A DNA stretch of 64,000 nt from Deinococcus multiflagellatus (lineage in GTDB: Bacteria > Deinococcota > Deinococci > Deinococcales > Deinococcaceae), in the NCBI RefSeq assembly GCF_020166415.1, contig NZ_JAIQXV010000004.1, positions 227,557 to 291,556 of the forward strand, in the 5' to 3' direction. Numbering within the stretch: the stretch's first letter is position 1; every line of letters starts with the position of its first letter. A program made the translations under genes and the position numbers. Shown here one piece after another: positions 26,806 to 42,306 of the stretch. The notes under the pieces are model-generated. The model saw only the letters and a program-made list of their open reading frames with translations. It ran no database searches and was not told the DNA's origin.

Positions 26806-26851
26806 GCGTGCTTCTCGGCCCGCTGCGGCGCGGCGGCAGTACAGTGGCCGG

Positions 26852-28465
26852 GTGAGTCTTCCGCCCTCCGGCCCGCCGCCTGCCCCTCCCGAAATCAACC
26901 TGTCGTTCGAAGACGCCGGGCCGCCCGCCGCGCCCCCACCCGCGCCGCCCCGGCGCTCGCTGCGGGCCAACACCATCATCGTGATGCTGGGCACGCTGGG
27001 CTCGCGGCTCTCGGGCATTCTGCGCCAGCAGATCATCAACCTTTTCGACGAGCGCCTGACTGACGCCTTTACCGTGGCGGTCAAGGTGCCCAACCTGCTG
27101 CGCGAACTATTGGCCGAAGGGGCGCTGGTCAATTCGTTTATTCCGGTCTACAAATCGCTGGACACCCAGGGGCGGCGGGCACTGGCGCAGACCTTCAGCG
27201 GCGTGATGATCGCGGTGAACCTGCTGCTGATGGCGCTGGGCATTCTGGCCGCGCCATTGGTGGTGGACCTGCTGCTCTCGGGCACCTCGAACGTGGACCG
27301 CGAGGTGGCGGTCTACATGACGCGGCTGGTGATGCCCTTTCTGATGCTGATCAGCCTGTCCAGCGTGGCGATGGGCCTGCTGAACGCCGACGAGCACTTC
27401 CGGGAAAGCAGTTTCGCGCCCATCGCCTTTAACCTTGCCAGCATTGCGGCGCTGGCCCTGCTGCCCGACACCGCCACCTGGCTGGGGGTGGGCTGGCTGC
27501 TGGGCGGGGTGGCGCAGCTGGTGGTGCAGCTGCCGGCCCTGCACCGCTTTGGGCTGCTGCCCATTCCCCGGCTGGGCGGGCACCCGGCGCTGGGGCGGGT
27601 GCTGCGGCAGATGGCGCCCTTTACCCTCACGGCCGGCGCGCGGCAGCTTCTGAACGTCTACGTGACCAGCCTGCTCACCAACGTGCAGCAGTTTCCCAAG
27701 GGAACGGCCACGGGCTACGCCAACGCCGAGGCGCTGTTCACGATGGTCAACGGCCTCTTTGTGGTCTCCCCCGTGCTGGCAGTGTTTCCGCGCTTTTCGC
27801 AGGCGGCGGCCGACCGCGACTGGGCCCTGTTCCGGCAGCTGACTGCCCAGACGATCCGCACCACCACCTTTCTGGCCGCGCCCATGAGCGCGCTGCTGGT
27901 GGCCCTGGCACCCTACGCAGTCAGCCTGATGAACCTGAAGGTGCCCGCCGGACCCGAGGCGCTGGACAAGTTCGCCGCTGGCAGCGGCATCCTGACCGGC
28001 TGGGCGCTGGCGCTGGTGCCCTGGGCGCTGGTGACGGTGCTGCTGCGCACCTTCTACGCCCGCGAACGCACCCGCGAGGCAGTCACCGTGAGCGCCCTGG
28101 GCTTTGTGCTGGAGGTGGCGCTCTACCGCCTGCTGGTGCCGCCACTGGGCTTAAGCGGCTTTGGCCTGAGCACCACGATCAGCGGCGTGCTGATGACGGG
28201 CGCCCTGCTGTACCTGTACCGCCGCGACGTGGGCTTTCCGGGGCGCGAAGTGGCTGGCCACCTGGCGCGCGTGTTGCCCCTGGCGGCGCTGGCGGGTGCG
28301 GCGGCGTGGCTCCTGGCCAAGGTGCTCCCCGCCCCCGGCTTTTTCGTGCAGGGGGTCCTGGGGCTGGCGGTGGCTGGCGGCGCAGGCCTGGCCCTCTATC
28401 TGGCCGGCGCCTTGGCCCTGAAACTGCCCGAGGTCGGAGCGGTCACGCGGCGACTAAGGCGGTAA
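26852..28465 (+). CDS. murJ: Lipid II flippase
   Basis: 537 residues from the GTG at 26852, placed six bases after TACAGT (26840-26845); this leaderless geometry decides the start. After a Pro-rich cytoplasmic leader of about 45 residues come about 14 membrane segments. Conserved MurJ/MviN features: MLGTLGSRLSGILRQQ, AFTVAVKVPNLLRELLAEGA, VLAVFPRFSQAAA. It moves lipid II across the membrane for peptidoglycan assembly, acting downstream of murA and glmU in this window. Confidence 0.93.
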   Translation: MSLPPSGPPPAPPEINLSFEDAGPPAAPPPAPPRRSLRANTIIVMLGTLGSRLSGILRQQIINLFDERLTDAFTVAVKVPNLLRELLAEGALVNSFIPVYKSLDTQGRRALAQTFSGVMIAVNLLLMALGILAAPLVVDLLLSGTSNVDREVAVYMTRLVMPFLMLISLSSVAMGLLNADEHFRESSFAPIAFNLASIAALALLPDTATWLGVGWLLGGVAQLVVQLPALHRFGLLPIPRLGGHPALGRVLRQMAPFTLTAGARQLLNVYVTSLLTNVQQFPKGTATGYANAEALFTMVNGLFVVSPVLAVFPRFSQAAADRDWALFRQLTAQTIRTTTFLAAPMSALLVALAPYAVSLMNLKVPAGPEALDKFAAGSGILTGWALALVPWALVTVLLRTFYARERTREAVTVSALGFVLEVALYRLLVPPLGLSGFGLSTTISGVLMTGALLYLYRRDVGFPGREVAGHLARVLPLAALAGAAAWLLAKVLPAPGFFVQGVLGLAVAGGAGLALYLAGALALKLPEVGAVTRRLRR

Positions 28466-28490
28466 GTGGGGAGTGGGCAGTGGTGAGTGG

Positions 28491-28540
28491 AAAAAGGGGC
28501 GTGGAAGATCTCAAGCTCCACGCCCCTCTGGTTGTCTTTT
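28491..28540. terminator. Bidirectional terminator between murJ and the YdcF-like gene
   Basis: GGGGCGTGGA/TCCACGCCCC (28496-28505, 28517-28526) with A-run on one side and T-run on the other. It sits inside a longer imperfect inverted array of AGTGGG-like words (28464-28492 against 28539-28572). Confidence 0.85.
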
Positions 28541-28576
28541 CCCACTTCCCACAACCCACTCCCCACTTCCCCTCCT

Positions 28577-29143
28577 TCACACCCCCAGCAGCGCATACCC
28601 CAGCAGCGCCAGGCGCTCGCGCAGCAGGTACAGGCGGCTCACCTGGGGGCTCAGGGGGCTGGGGCTCACGTTGGCCTCCAGGCCCAGGGCGCGCGCCATG
28701 GCCAGGGCGCGGGGGGCGTGGGCTTCGTCGGTGACCAGGGTCACGGGGGTGCCGGGGGGCAGGCTCAGGCGGGCACCGCGCAGGTTTTCAATGGTGGTGC
28801 GGCTGCGCTCCTCGGCCACCAGGGCGCGGGCGGGCAGGCCCTGGCCGGCCAGATACGCGGTGCCCACGCCGCCTTCGGTGTAGGGATCACCGGGGCGGCG
28901 CCCACCCGTGACCACCACGGTGCGCACGCCGCCGGCGCGGTAGAGCTTCAGGGCGTGGTCCAGGCGGCGCTGAAAGGCGGGGCTGGGGTGCCCGGCGTAC
29001 TGGGCGGCGCCCAGCACCACCAGCGTGGGGTGGGGCTGGGCGGGGGCGGGGGCCGACAGACGCGGCGCAACCAGAAACGCGCCCAGCAGGGCCCCCACCA
29101 CGGCCAGGGGCAGAAAGAAGACGGTGGCACCCCGCGAGCGCAT
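28577..29143 (-). CDS. YdcF/DUF218-family protein, membrane-anchored
   Basis: 188 residues from the ATG at 29143; an ATG at 29161 is possible. One N-terminal membrane segment (ATVFFLPLAVVGALLGAFLV), then the DUF218 domain: LVVLGAAQYAGHPSPAFQRRL, VVVTGGRRPGDPYTEG, and VTLVTDEAHAPRALAMARAL. E. coli relatives (YdcF, SanA, ElyC) affect envelope integrity; a role in cell-wall precursor metabolism is inferred and fits its position next to murJ. Confidence 0.8.
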   Translation of the reverse strand: MRSRGATVFFLPLAVVGALLGAFLVAPRLSAPAPAQPHPTLVVLGAAQYAGHPSPAFQRRLDHALKLYRAGGVRTVVVTGGRRPGDPYTEGGVGTAYLAGQGLPARALVAEERSRTTIENLRGARLSLPPGTPVTLVTDEAHAPRALAMARALGLEANVSPSPLSPQVSRLYLLRERLALLGYALLGV

Positions 29144-29306
29144 CAGGGAGCAGCCTAGCATGAAGAAAATCTGAAGCCTGAGACGGTTCTGAAGGCAGGG
29201 GCTGCCAACGAAGGCCAAGGCAGATTGATTTCCTTCTCCCGGAAGCCGGGGCAGGGGCATGCTACGCTCCTGCCTGACTTCTCCGTGCCAGAGGAGCCCC
29301 TCTTTT

Positions 29307-32210
<2,904 letters not shown>

Positions 32211-32346
32211 TGGCGGCGTCGAGAGGTCGAGAAGTCCAGACGTCGAGAGAACCGGCGGTGTGCCCGGCCCCTTGCCCCCTGAACCCTTCGACCTCTTTGA
32301 CCCTTAGACCCTTAGACCCTTTGACCCCCGCCCCGGGCGGCCCCCT
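32211..32346. repeat. Degenerate short-word arrays after topA
   Basis: GTCGAGAGGTCGAGAAGTC-type words in the first half are followed by CCCTTAGACCCTTAGACCCT-type words in the second half; read on opposite strands the two halves resemble each other. No gene fits here. Confidence 0.6.
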
Positions 32347-32658
32347 ATGCCCCGCTCCCTAGCCCCCGAAGCCCCCCAGGCGCTGCATCTGGCGCGGCTG
32401 GCGCAGGGCAGTCCGGGGGAGTGGGTGCGGCTGCCGGGCAGTGGGCTGCGGGTGGTGCACCTGTCAGGCACCCTGACTGGGCCGACAGAAACCGGCTATC
32501 TGCTGTGCCTCAGCGGCGAGGCGGTGGTGGACCTGCCGCTGAGTAACTTTGTGCGCCTGCGCCCTGCCGAGGGCTACCGGGTGCAGGCCCAGACCCCCTG
32601 GACCGCCTTTGCCACCAAGGACGGCACCGTGCTGCTGTTCAGCACCGAGCAGGACTAA
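32347..32658 (+). CDS. Small cupin-like protein
   Basis: 103 residues. The pattern GSGLRVVHLSGTLTGPTETGYLLCLSGEAVVDLP...LRPAEGYRVQAQTPWTAFA resembles one cupin barrel (the two motif regions around GEAV and the P-x-H-like turn), but the usual His ligands of motif 1 are absent. The metal site is therefore doubtful. The start codon has neither a binding site nor a good -10 nearby. Function unknown. Confidence 0.55.
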   Translation: MPRSLAPEAPQALHLARLAQGSPGEWVRLPGSGLRVVHLSGTLTGPTETGYLLCLSGEAVVDLPLSNFVRLRPAEGYRVQAQTPWTAFATKDGTVLLFSTEQD

Positions 32659-32790
32659 AGCAATTGACCAAAGACCCCCCTCACCCCTCGCTGCGCGAGG
32701 CCCGCTCTGCGGCGCAGCTCTTCGAGTCCCACGAGGGGAGAGGGGAGAGGGTCGAGACCCAACATCATCTTTATGTCAACCGCTCTAAAG

Positions 32791-32832
32791 CGAGGGGGGG
32801 CCCATCTGCCAGCGCAGGCGGGCCCCCTCTCG
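32791..32832. terminator. Strong hairpin between convergent genes
   Basis: CGAGGGGGGGCCC/GGGCCCCCTCTCG around 17 bases; read toward the plus strand a short pyrimidine tail follows. It may end both neighbours. Confidence 0.55.
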
Positions 32833-32842
32833 GTCTTCCCCT

Positions 32843-33394
32843 CTATTTCTTGCGCTTGGCGGCCTTCGCGGCTTCCTTGGCGGCTTTTTTGTCGGCCTTC
32901 TGGCGCTCCTGCAGTTCGCGGCCCATGTCTTCCAGAAGCTGCGCGCCCTGGGCGTCCACGCTGCGCTGCAGTTCCAGCAGGGTGGTGGCGACCATGTTGT
33001 GCAGAATGCGCTCCACCGGGGCTTTTACAAACTTGTAGCGCACGCGGGCATTCACCGTCAGGGTGACTTCGGTGCCGCCGGGCATGGGCCGGAACACCCA
33101 GCTCTGGGTGAGTTTCTCCAGGGGCCCCACATGGCGCACGCTTTCCCAGCCGCCGCGCTGCGGGGCCTGCAGCTGGCCGTACTTGGCGGTAAAGCGCAGC
33201 CCCAGCAGGCGGCGCGAGAACTTAAAGCGCACCAACGCGTTGTTGCTGAGGCGGCCCCCCTCGCCTTCGTAGTCGGCCTGCACCAGATTGGGGTCCCACT
33301 TCAGGCGCCGCTTGGGTTCCAGGGCGAGGCGGTACAGCACGTCCGGACGCGACCGGACGACGATGGTCTGCTTGATGCTGATGGGCTCGGCCAT
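32843..33394 (-). CDS. SRPBCC-fold protein with Lys-rich tail
   Basis: 183 residues from the ATG at 33394. Residues 1-145 follow the START/polyketide-cyclase pattern: ISIKQTIVVRSRPDVLYRLAL, W.PN, and the long C-terminal helix (APVERILHNMVATTLLELQ). Such proteins bind hydrophobic ligands. The last 25 residues are a basic helix (ADKKAAKEAAKAAKRKK) that could bind nucleic acid or membranes. A TACAGT box is 11 bases upstream on the minus strand. Confidence 0.75.
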   Translation of the reverse strand: MAEPISIKQTIVVRSRPDVLYRLALEPKRRLKWDPNLVQADYEGEGGRLSNNALVRFKFSRRLLGLRFTAKYGQLQAPQRGGWESVRHVGPLEKLTQSWVFRPMPGGTEVTLTVNARVRYKFVKAPVERILHNMVATTLLELQRSVDAQGAQLLEDMGRELQERQKADKKAAKEAAKAAKRKK

Positions 33395-33471
33395 AGATAG
33401 CTGCCACTGTAGCGCGGCGGGGGTGGCCCGTCCGTCCCGCCGCTGGCTCCCGGCTTTGGGCCACCCTGTTC

Positions 33472-34227
<756 letters not shown>

Positions 34228-34301
34228 AAGAGACAGGGTAGTGGGTTGTGGGCCGTGGGGTGTGGGGAGGCTTGCGGTCGTGCGCGGCGGCCCCGGACGA
34301 C

Positions 34302-34360
34302 GCCCGTCTGTTTCAGCGGCAGGCCGGTCCTCTTGCGGCTGGTCCGCTGCACAGACGGGC
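34302..34360. repeat. Long two-level inverted repeat
   Basis: Outer arms GCCCGTCTGT (34302-34311) and ACAGACGGGC (34351-34360) are perfect; inner arms CAGCGG/CCGCTG add further pairing. Either a terminator without T-run for the DUF4870 gene or a small palindromic element. Confidence 0.7.
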
Positions 34361-34421
34361 CCCGTTTTCCTGCGCTGCCCGGACTGAACCGCTGTTGGAG
34401 GCGGCTCAAGCCAAGTTGGCC

Positions 34422-34880
34422 TTACCGGAGGAAGCGGATGCTGAGGGGGTAGCGGTAGGGCTGCCCGGCACTCACGCGCACCACCGCCACGATCATGAAG
34501 ATGAAGGGCACCAGCCCCAGCACCACCAGCACCGGCAGGAAGAACAGGAAAAACCCGCCCAGCGAGCCCAGCACGGCCAGCCCGCCCAGGTCCGTGCCGG
34601 TGGCCGCCCCCACCGCGCCGCCAATCAGGCCCAGGCTGAAGAGGGCAAAGCCCAGCACGCTGACCACCAGCCCGTACAGCCAGAAGCTCAGCTGAAAGTT
34701 CAGGGCCTCTTTGCCCTGGTCGTCCAGCGCGCGGCTGCGGTCCCGGAAGGCCAGCCACGCCACCAGCGGCCCCAGGACGTTGCCCAGGGTGGGCAGCAGC
34801 AGCCCCGCCAGCGGCGAGAGGTGCGTGATGATGGCGGGCGTGCGTTCGGGCTCGGTCAGGAGGGCGGGCAGGCGGGTCAT
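34422..34880 (-). CDS. DUF4870 membrane protein
   Basis: 152 residues with three or four membrane segments. Typical DUF4870 features: THLSPLAGLLLPTLGNVLGP, the conserved DDQGKEALNFQLS and the C-terminal RVSAGQPYRYPLSIRFLR. The family is of unknown function. TAGTGT (34886-34891 on the minus strand) lies five bases before the ATG and overlaps the divergent rnhA promoter region, so the two genes could be co-regulated. Confidence 0.85.
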   Translation of the reverse strand: MTRLPALLTEPERTPAIITHLSPLAGLLLPTLGNVLGPLVAWLAFRDRSRALDDQGKEALNFQLSFWLYGLVVSVLGFALFSLGLIGGAVGAATGTDLGGLAVLGSLGGFFLFFLPVLVVLGLVPFIFMIVAVVRVSAGQPYRYPLSIRFLR

Positions 34881-34921
34881 GGTTGACACTACGGCCCGCC
34901 TCTGCCTACAGTTCCCAGGCA

Positions 34922-35466
<545 letters not shown>

Positions 35467-35470
<4 letters not shown>

Positions 35471-36120
35471 AGGCCTGGGGGCCCCAGTGGCCTAATCCTC
35501 TGCGCAACGCCGCGCCCTACAGCGGACAGACGTCGGCCGATCTGGCCGACGATGTGGACGCGCTGCTTGCCGCCTGCGGGCGCGAGATCATCCGTGAACA
35601 TGTGCCGCGTGTAGCCGGCGAGGCGGAGTGTCTGGCCCGGCACTTCGGCGTGGACCCACTGGCCGCCCGCACGGCAGCGCTGCTGCACGACTTGGGCGGG
35701 GTCGTCCCCCGTGAAGACATGGTGGCGCTGTGCGAATCGCTGAACCTGCCTGTGTTGGCCGAAGAGCGGCAGGTCCCCCTGCTCCTGCACGCGGCCCTGA
35801 GCGTGGTCATCGCCCGGGACCGGTATGGCGTGCACGACCCTGGCGTGCTGCAGGCCATCCGGGTTCATACCACCCTGCATGCACGGCCCACCCCGCTGGA
35901 CCTCGTGGTGTTTCTGGCCGACAAGCTGGAATGGGACCAGGGCGGGGCGCCGCCCTATGCCGCTGAGCTGCGCGCGGCCCTGGGGGGCGGCCTGCACGCG
36001 GGCGCCCACTGGATGCTGGCGTGGCTGGCCTCGCCCGAGAGCCGCCTGCTGCTGCCGCACCCGGACCTGAAAGCCGCCTGGGCAGCGTTCGGCCTTCAGG
36101 CCACCCACTCGCAGCGGTAA
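35467..36120 (+). CDS. yqeK: HD-domain hydrolase of the YqeK (diadenosine tetraphosphatase) family
   Basis: 217 residues from the GTG that overlaps the rnhA stop by four bases. The HD metal site is AALLHDLGG, preceded by H in REHVPRVAGEA, and the distal motif IRVHTT...VVFLADKLEWDQ is characteristic of YqeK, which splits Ap4A symmetrically. The N-terminal 25 residues have no family match, so a later start is possible. The 3' end overlaps the convergent acetyltransferase gene by 25 bp. Confidence 0.85.
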
Positions 36121-36494
36121 CGCGCCCGGGACCAGGGCGAGGGCATGGCCTGCAACACAAAGCCACAGCGGCGGTAGAACCCAGCGGCTTCGTCATCCGT
36201 TTCGGCCGTCAGGGTGCGGAGGTTCAGGTGGCGGGCCACCTCGCGCAGCAGCGTGCGGGCATGTCCCTGGCGGGCATGGTCCGGGTGGGTGCCCAGGTGC
36301 AGGATCGTGGCGGCATCTCCGTTAACCTCCAGGCCCACGGCACTGACGACCTGCCCGGCGAAGGCCCAAGCCAGGACCAGACGGGGACCTTGCCGGTAGC
36401 GGTCCAGTTCCGCCGCCATTCGGTCCGGGTCAGGAAACATGGCCTGCCTCAGCAGGGCTTCGGTGGCAGGGGTCAGGCCGGGTTCGCTGAGCAT
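36096..36494 (-). CDS. GNAT-family N-acetyltransferase
   Basis: 132 residues. The acetyl-CoA-binding motif is HLGTHPDHARQGHARTLLRE and the C-terminal motif is DDEAAGFYRRCGF, both classic GNAT. It is short, consisting of little more than the core. The substrate is unknown. TACAGT precedes the ATG by eight bases on the minus strand. Confidence 0.85.
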   Translation of the reverse strand: MLSEPGLTPATEALLRQAMFPDPDRMAAELDRYRQGPRLVLAWAFAGQVVSAVGLEVNGDAATILHLGTHPDHARQGHARTLLREVARHLNLRTLTAETDDEAAGFYRRCGFVLQAMPSPWSRARYRCEWVA

Positions 36495-36579
36495 GGGGCG
36501 CCACTGTAAAGCGGCCCGCGCGGGCCCTCGCCATTCGGCGTATCGTGCCCCAGGCCCCGCCGGGCCTACGCTGGGCGGC

Positions 36580-37941
36580 ATGACCCAACTGCTTGCCCCA
36601 CCGAACGGCTGGCGCACCTTTCTGTGGCTGTGGGGCTCGCAGGCGCTGAGCGTGATTGGCTCGGCGGTGGCGGGCTTTGCCTTCAACATCTACCTGACCC
36701 AGACGCGCTTTCCGCTGGCCGAGCAGAAGCCGCAACTGGCCGCCGCCCTGTCGCTCACCGCCCTGGCCTGGACGCTGGCGGCCACCCTCAGCGCGCCGCT
36801 GGCGGGGGCCTGGACCGACCGCCACGACCGCCGCCGGATCATGCTCGTGTGTGACCTGGCGGCGGGCGCCCTGACCTTCGCCACCCTGGGCCTGCTGCTC
36901 TCTCCTGCGGCGCCGCTGTGGGCGCTGGTGACGCTGGCGGCCTTGATGGGGCTGGTATCCACCTTTCACGGCTCGGCGTTCGATGCCAGTTACACCAGCC
37001 TCGTGCCCCGGGACCGCCTGCCCCGCGCCAACGGCCTGATGCAGACGGTGTGGAGCCTCGCCGGGCTGGTGGGCCCCGCCGCCGCCGCCCTGCTGATCGG
37101 GGTGCCGGCCCTGCTGCGTGACGCGGGCACGGGGCCCGCGTGGCTGAGCGGCTTAAAAGACGGCGTGCCCTTTGCGTACGCGGTGGACGGCCTGACCTTT
37201 CTGCTGGCGGCGGCCGTGGTGTGGCGCCTGTCTATTCCCTCGCCTGCGCCACGCCCGCGCGCCGAGCGCCCCACGCTGGCCCAGGACATGCGCTTTGGCT
37301 GGGTGTTCATTGGGCAGCGGCGGCCCCTGCTGGCGCTGCTACTCACCTTTGCGGTGGCCAACCTGTGCACCAGCAACCTGGGGGTCTTGGAACCCCTGAT
37401 CGCCAAATTCGGCCTCAGTGGCGACTGGCAGGCCCGCGGCGGCACCCTGCAGGGCGCCCTGGCCACGCTGGCGATCACCCAGAGCGTGGGCGGCGTGCTG
37501 GGCGGCATTCTGATCAGCACCTGGGGCGGCCTGAAGCGGCAGCGGGTGCTGGGCGTGCTGGTGCCGATGGTGGTGTCGGGACTGGCCTTCGCCGCCTTTG
37601 GGGCCAGTGCCACCGTGCTGGGCGCAGCGGCGGCCCTGCTGGTGCTGGGCCTCACGCTGCCAGCCATGAACGCCCACTCGCAGAGCATCTGGCAGTCGCA
37701 GGTGCCGCCCGAGATGCAGGGCCGGGTGTTCTCGGTGCGCCGCCTGATTGCCCAGTTCACGGCCCCGGCCAGCACGGCACTGGCGGGTGCGCTGGCCGCC
37801 CGCTACGCACCCGGCAGCGTGGCGGTGGTGGCCGGGCTGGTGCTGGCGGCCGTGGCGGCCCTGCAACTGCTGAACCCGGTGCTGCGGCGGGTGGAAGACC
37901 CCAGCCTGGCGGCCCACGGCACGGAAATGCCAGCATCGTAA
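36580..37941 (+). CDS. MFS transporter
   Basis: 453 residues, about 12 membrane segments. The loop 2-3 motif is GAWTDRHDRRRIMLV, and a second-half segment reads GGILISTWGGLKRQR. It resembles the MFS_3/enterobactin-exporter-like group. The substrate is unknown. TACGCT at 36567-36572 lies seven bases before the ATG. Downstream the base composition drops sharply at 37942. Confidence 0.9.
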   Translation: MTQLLAPPNGWRTFLWLWGSQALSVIGSAVAGFAFNIYLTQTRFPLAEQKPQLAAALSLTALAWTLAATLSAPLAGAWTDRHDRRRIMLVCDLAAGALTFATLGLLLSPAAPLWALVTLAALMGLVSTFHGSAFDASYTSLVPRDRLPRANGLMQTVWSLAGLVGPAAAALLIGVPALLRDAGTGPAWLSGLKDGVPFAYAVDGLTFLLAAAVVWRLSIPSPAPRPRAERPTLAQDMRFGWVFIGQRRPLLALLLTFAVANLCTSNLGVLEPLIAKFGLSGDWQARGGTLQGALATLAITQSVGGVLGGILISTWGGLKRQRVLGVLVPMVVSGLAFAAFGASATVLGAAAALLVLGLTLPAMNAHSQSIWQSQVPPEMQGRVFSVRRLIAQFTAPASTALAGALAARYAPGSVAVVAGLVLAAVAALQLLNPVLRRVEDPSLAAHGTEMPAS

Positions 37942-38091
37942 AATAAGGCATCGCTTCCGTCTCAAAATCACAACAGCTTCTTAAATAATCTCCAATCTTT
38001 GGAAAAAAGCTCAGAAGCTAAATAAACTTAGAAATCATGGCCTGAGCTATTCTCTTTTCATAGCTTGTTAGCTAGCTTTAAGATGATATTT

Positions 38092-38508
38092 TTATACCAC
38101 ATTGCGCCTGTTTGAAATACTATCCACAAACATAATAAACTCAGCAAAGGAGATATCGGCCAGCAGTTTATCAAATAGGGCGCCGACAGCTTCGGCCATC
38201 TGCCAATGGTTACACTGCTGCGCCTCAACCTCAATGCCATTTTCAACACGCAGCACCTCCCAGTAAGTGGGGGGCTCGGGTGTCACAAGGACGATGACTT
38301 TGTAGCCTCCACCATATTCCTCGAATTTAGACACCCCAAGAGTCGCCAAATAGGCTTCTGGATAGATAGCTTTGACTGGATCAAGAGCCTTGCTCATCAC
38401 CCAATCCAGAACTTGATCCACATGGTCCTCGCGCACCCAACTGCAAATGTTGGCGCAGAAGACATCCAGGACCTCGCTGTCTATGGCACACCAGAATTCT
38501 TTACCCAT
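38092..38508 (-). CDS. Orphan acidic protein in an AT-rich island
   Basis: 138 residues, acidic, cytoplasmic. I recognise no family. Composition is far from the neighbours: the gene is near 50% GC and the next 150 bp (37942-38091) only about one third, against nearly 70% around it. Tyr, Ile, Asn and Lys codons are used freely. Secondary structure looks alpha/beta, with YGGGYKVIVLVTPEPPTYWE in the centre. Small, acidic, low-GC orphan genes like this are often acquired; some are immunity or phage accessory proteins, but nothing here proves that. Confidence 0.7.
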   Translation of the reverse strand: MGKEFWCAIDSEVLDVFCANICSWVREDHVDQVLDWVMSKALDPVKAIYPEAYLATLGVSKFEEYGGGYKVIVLVTPEPPTYWEVLRVENGIEVEAQQCNHWQMAEAVGALFDKLLADISFAEFIMFVDSISNRRNVV

Positions 38509-38594
38509 TTTGCCACCAGTCTCAAACGGCTCAAGATGTTAGGGTCGCCTCCAGCTTCAAACGACGAGGAGCTTCAGAGAGACATAATCCTGAC

Positions 38595-38625
38595 AAAAAA
38601 GAAGGGCCCGGCCAGAAGCGGGCCA
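38595..38625 (-). terminator. Terminator of glmU
   Basis: On the minus strand GGCCCG...CGGGCC is followed by CTTCTTTTTT. Confidence 0.85.
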
Positions 38626-38646
38626 GTCCTTCCCACTCCCCACTCC

Positions 38647-40101
<1,455 letters not shown>

Positions 40102-40136
40102 CTCGGCGCCACTGTACCAGTCTGGTGCCGGGGCAC

Positions 40137-40162
40137 AACAAAAGGCCCCGCAGCCGGGGGCC
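40137..40162 (-). terminator. Terminator of lgt
   Basis: On the minus strand GGCCCCCGGCTGCGGGGCC followed by TTTTGTT. Confidence 0.85.
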
Positions 40163-40186
40163 ACGGGGCAGGGGCAACGCGGGAGG

Positions 40187-41116
<930 letters not shown>

Positions 41117-41154
41117 AGGTGCTTTGTAGTGTAGGGCTTATGGGCACAGAACGC

Positions 41155-41182
41155 GGCCTGCCTTCCACTTGAAGGCAGGCCG
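41155..41182. terminator. Hairpin between tatC and lgt
   Basis: GGCCTGCCTTC/GAAGGCAGGCC, loop CACTT-like; no T-run, so weak or partial termination. Confidence 0.6.
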
Positions 41183-41203
41183 CCTGGGCCAGAGGGGGGC
41201 GCT

Positions 41204-41986
41204 TTACAGGCCCAGCGCCGGGCTTTCTTCGGGCGGCGGCAGGCGGAAGGCCCGCGAGAGAATCACGCCCAGTTCGTACAGGGCGTACAGGGGCACGGCC
41301 ACCAGCAGCATGTTCGTGGGGTCAGGCGTGGGGGTGATAATGGCCGCCGCCACCATGATCGCCACCAGCGCAATGCGCCAGCCCCTGCGCAGCATGACGT
41401 GGTTCACGATGCCGATGCGGGTGAGGATCACCGCCAGAATGGGCATTTCAAAGGACAACCCAAAGGCAATCAGAAAGGTCGTGATGATGCCGATGTAGTT
41501 TCCCAGGCTGAAATTGCCCTCGACCGCCCCGGCCATAAAGTCGGCCAGGAAGGGCACCATGGTGGGCAGCACCAGCTTGTACGCGAACAGCACGCCGCCC
41601 AGGAAGGACAGCCCCGCCCCCAGGATGAAGGGCAGCGCCCAGCGGCGTTCGTGGGCATACAGGCCCGGCGCAATAAAGGCCCACACCTGCCCCAGAATGA
41701 ACGGCAGGGCCAGCGCCAGCCCCGCCCAGAACGAGATATTCAGGCTGAGCATCAGCTGTTCGGTGAGCTGCAGGGTCACCAGTTTGACGTTGCCGGCGGC
41801 GTACTGCTTGGAGTAGGTCAGCGGCTCTTTGAGCAGTTCAATGAGCTGCACCCGGAACTGAAACGCCACCACCAGGCCCAGCACCAGAAACACGAGGCTG
41901 ATGATGATGCGCTTGCGCAGTTCATCAAGGTGGTCGAACAGCGGGGCGCTGGCCAGCCCGCCCTGGGAATTGGTGCCGTGGGACAT
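41204..41986 (-). CDS. tatC: Sec-independent translocase subunit TatC
   Basis: 260 residues, six membrane segments. Conserved features: LFDHLDELRKRIIISLV at the N-terminus (the signal-peptide-binding region with the LxELR motif), FWAGLALALPFILGQVWAFIAPGLYAHER and the C-terminal ITPTPDPTNMLLVAVPLYALYE. It exports folded proteins with twin-arginine signals. tatA lies 21 bp upstream in the same operon. Confidence 0.95.
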   Translation of the reverse strand: MSHGTNSQGGLASAPLFDHLDELRKRIIISLVFLVLGLVVAFQFRVQLIELLKEPLTYSKQYAAGNVKLVTLQLTEQLMLSLNISFWAGLALALPFILGQVWAFIAPGLYAHERRWALPFILGAGLSFLGGVLFAYKLVLPTMVPFLADFMAGAVEGNFSLGNYIGIITTFLIAFGLSFEMPILAVILTRIGIVNHVMLRRGWRIALVAIMVAAAIITPTPDPTNMLLVAVPLYALYELGVILSRAFRLPPPEESPALGL

Positions 41987-42007
41987 GGAAGCAGGCCCCC
42001 TGACGGC

Positions 42008-42244
42008 TCAGCCGCGCCGTTCGGTTACAGACTCGGCGGGGGTGTGCAGCGGCGCGCCCGTGCTGGGGTCCAGCTGGCGCGAGGGCACGTCGGTCACGGG
42101 GCGGTCCTCGCTGGCGCGGGTTTCGCGCTTGAATTCCTTGATGCCCTGGCCCAGGCCCTTGCCCAGTTCCGGCAGCTTGCGGGCGCCGAACACCAGCGCG
42201 ATGATCACGATCAGCAGAATGATTTCCAGCGGTCCAATTGACAT
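42008..42244 (-). CDS. tatA: Twin-arginine translocase subunit TatA
   Basis: 78 residues. One membrane segment (IGPLEIILLIVIIALVF), the FGARKLPELGKGLGQGIKEFK amphipathic helix and a charged tail, which together define TatA. A good ribosome binding site (AAGGAGA) precedes the ATG, one of the few in this region. It forms an operon with tatC. Confidence 0.95.
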   Translation of the reverse strand: MSIGPLEIILLIVIIALVFGARKLPELGKGLGQGIKEFKRETRASEDRPVTDVPSRQLDPSTGAPLHTPAESVTERRG

Positions 42245-42306
42245 GGCGGGTCTCCTTGGGGGCGCAGGGTTGGCCCCCCCTTGTCCTGAAGGTATGCGAT
42301 TCGCGG

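Noticed and set aside
38577..38600. Half of a DdrO-type damage-response motif (TTATGTC on the minus strand)
   Set aside because: Only one half-site, located past the end of glmU and not at a promoter.
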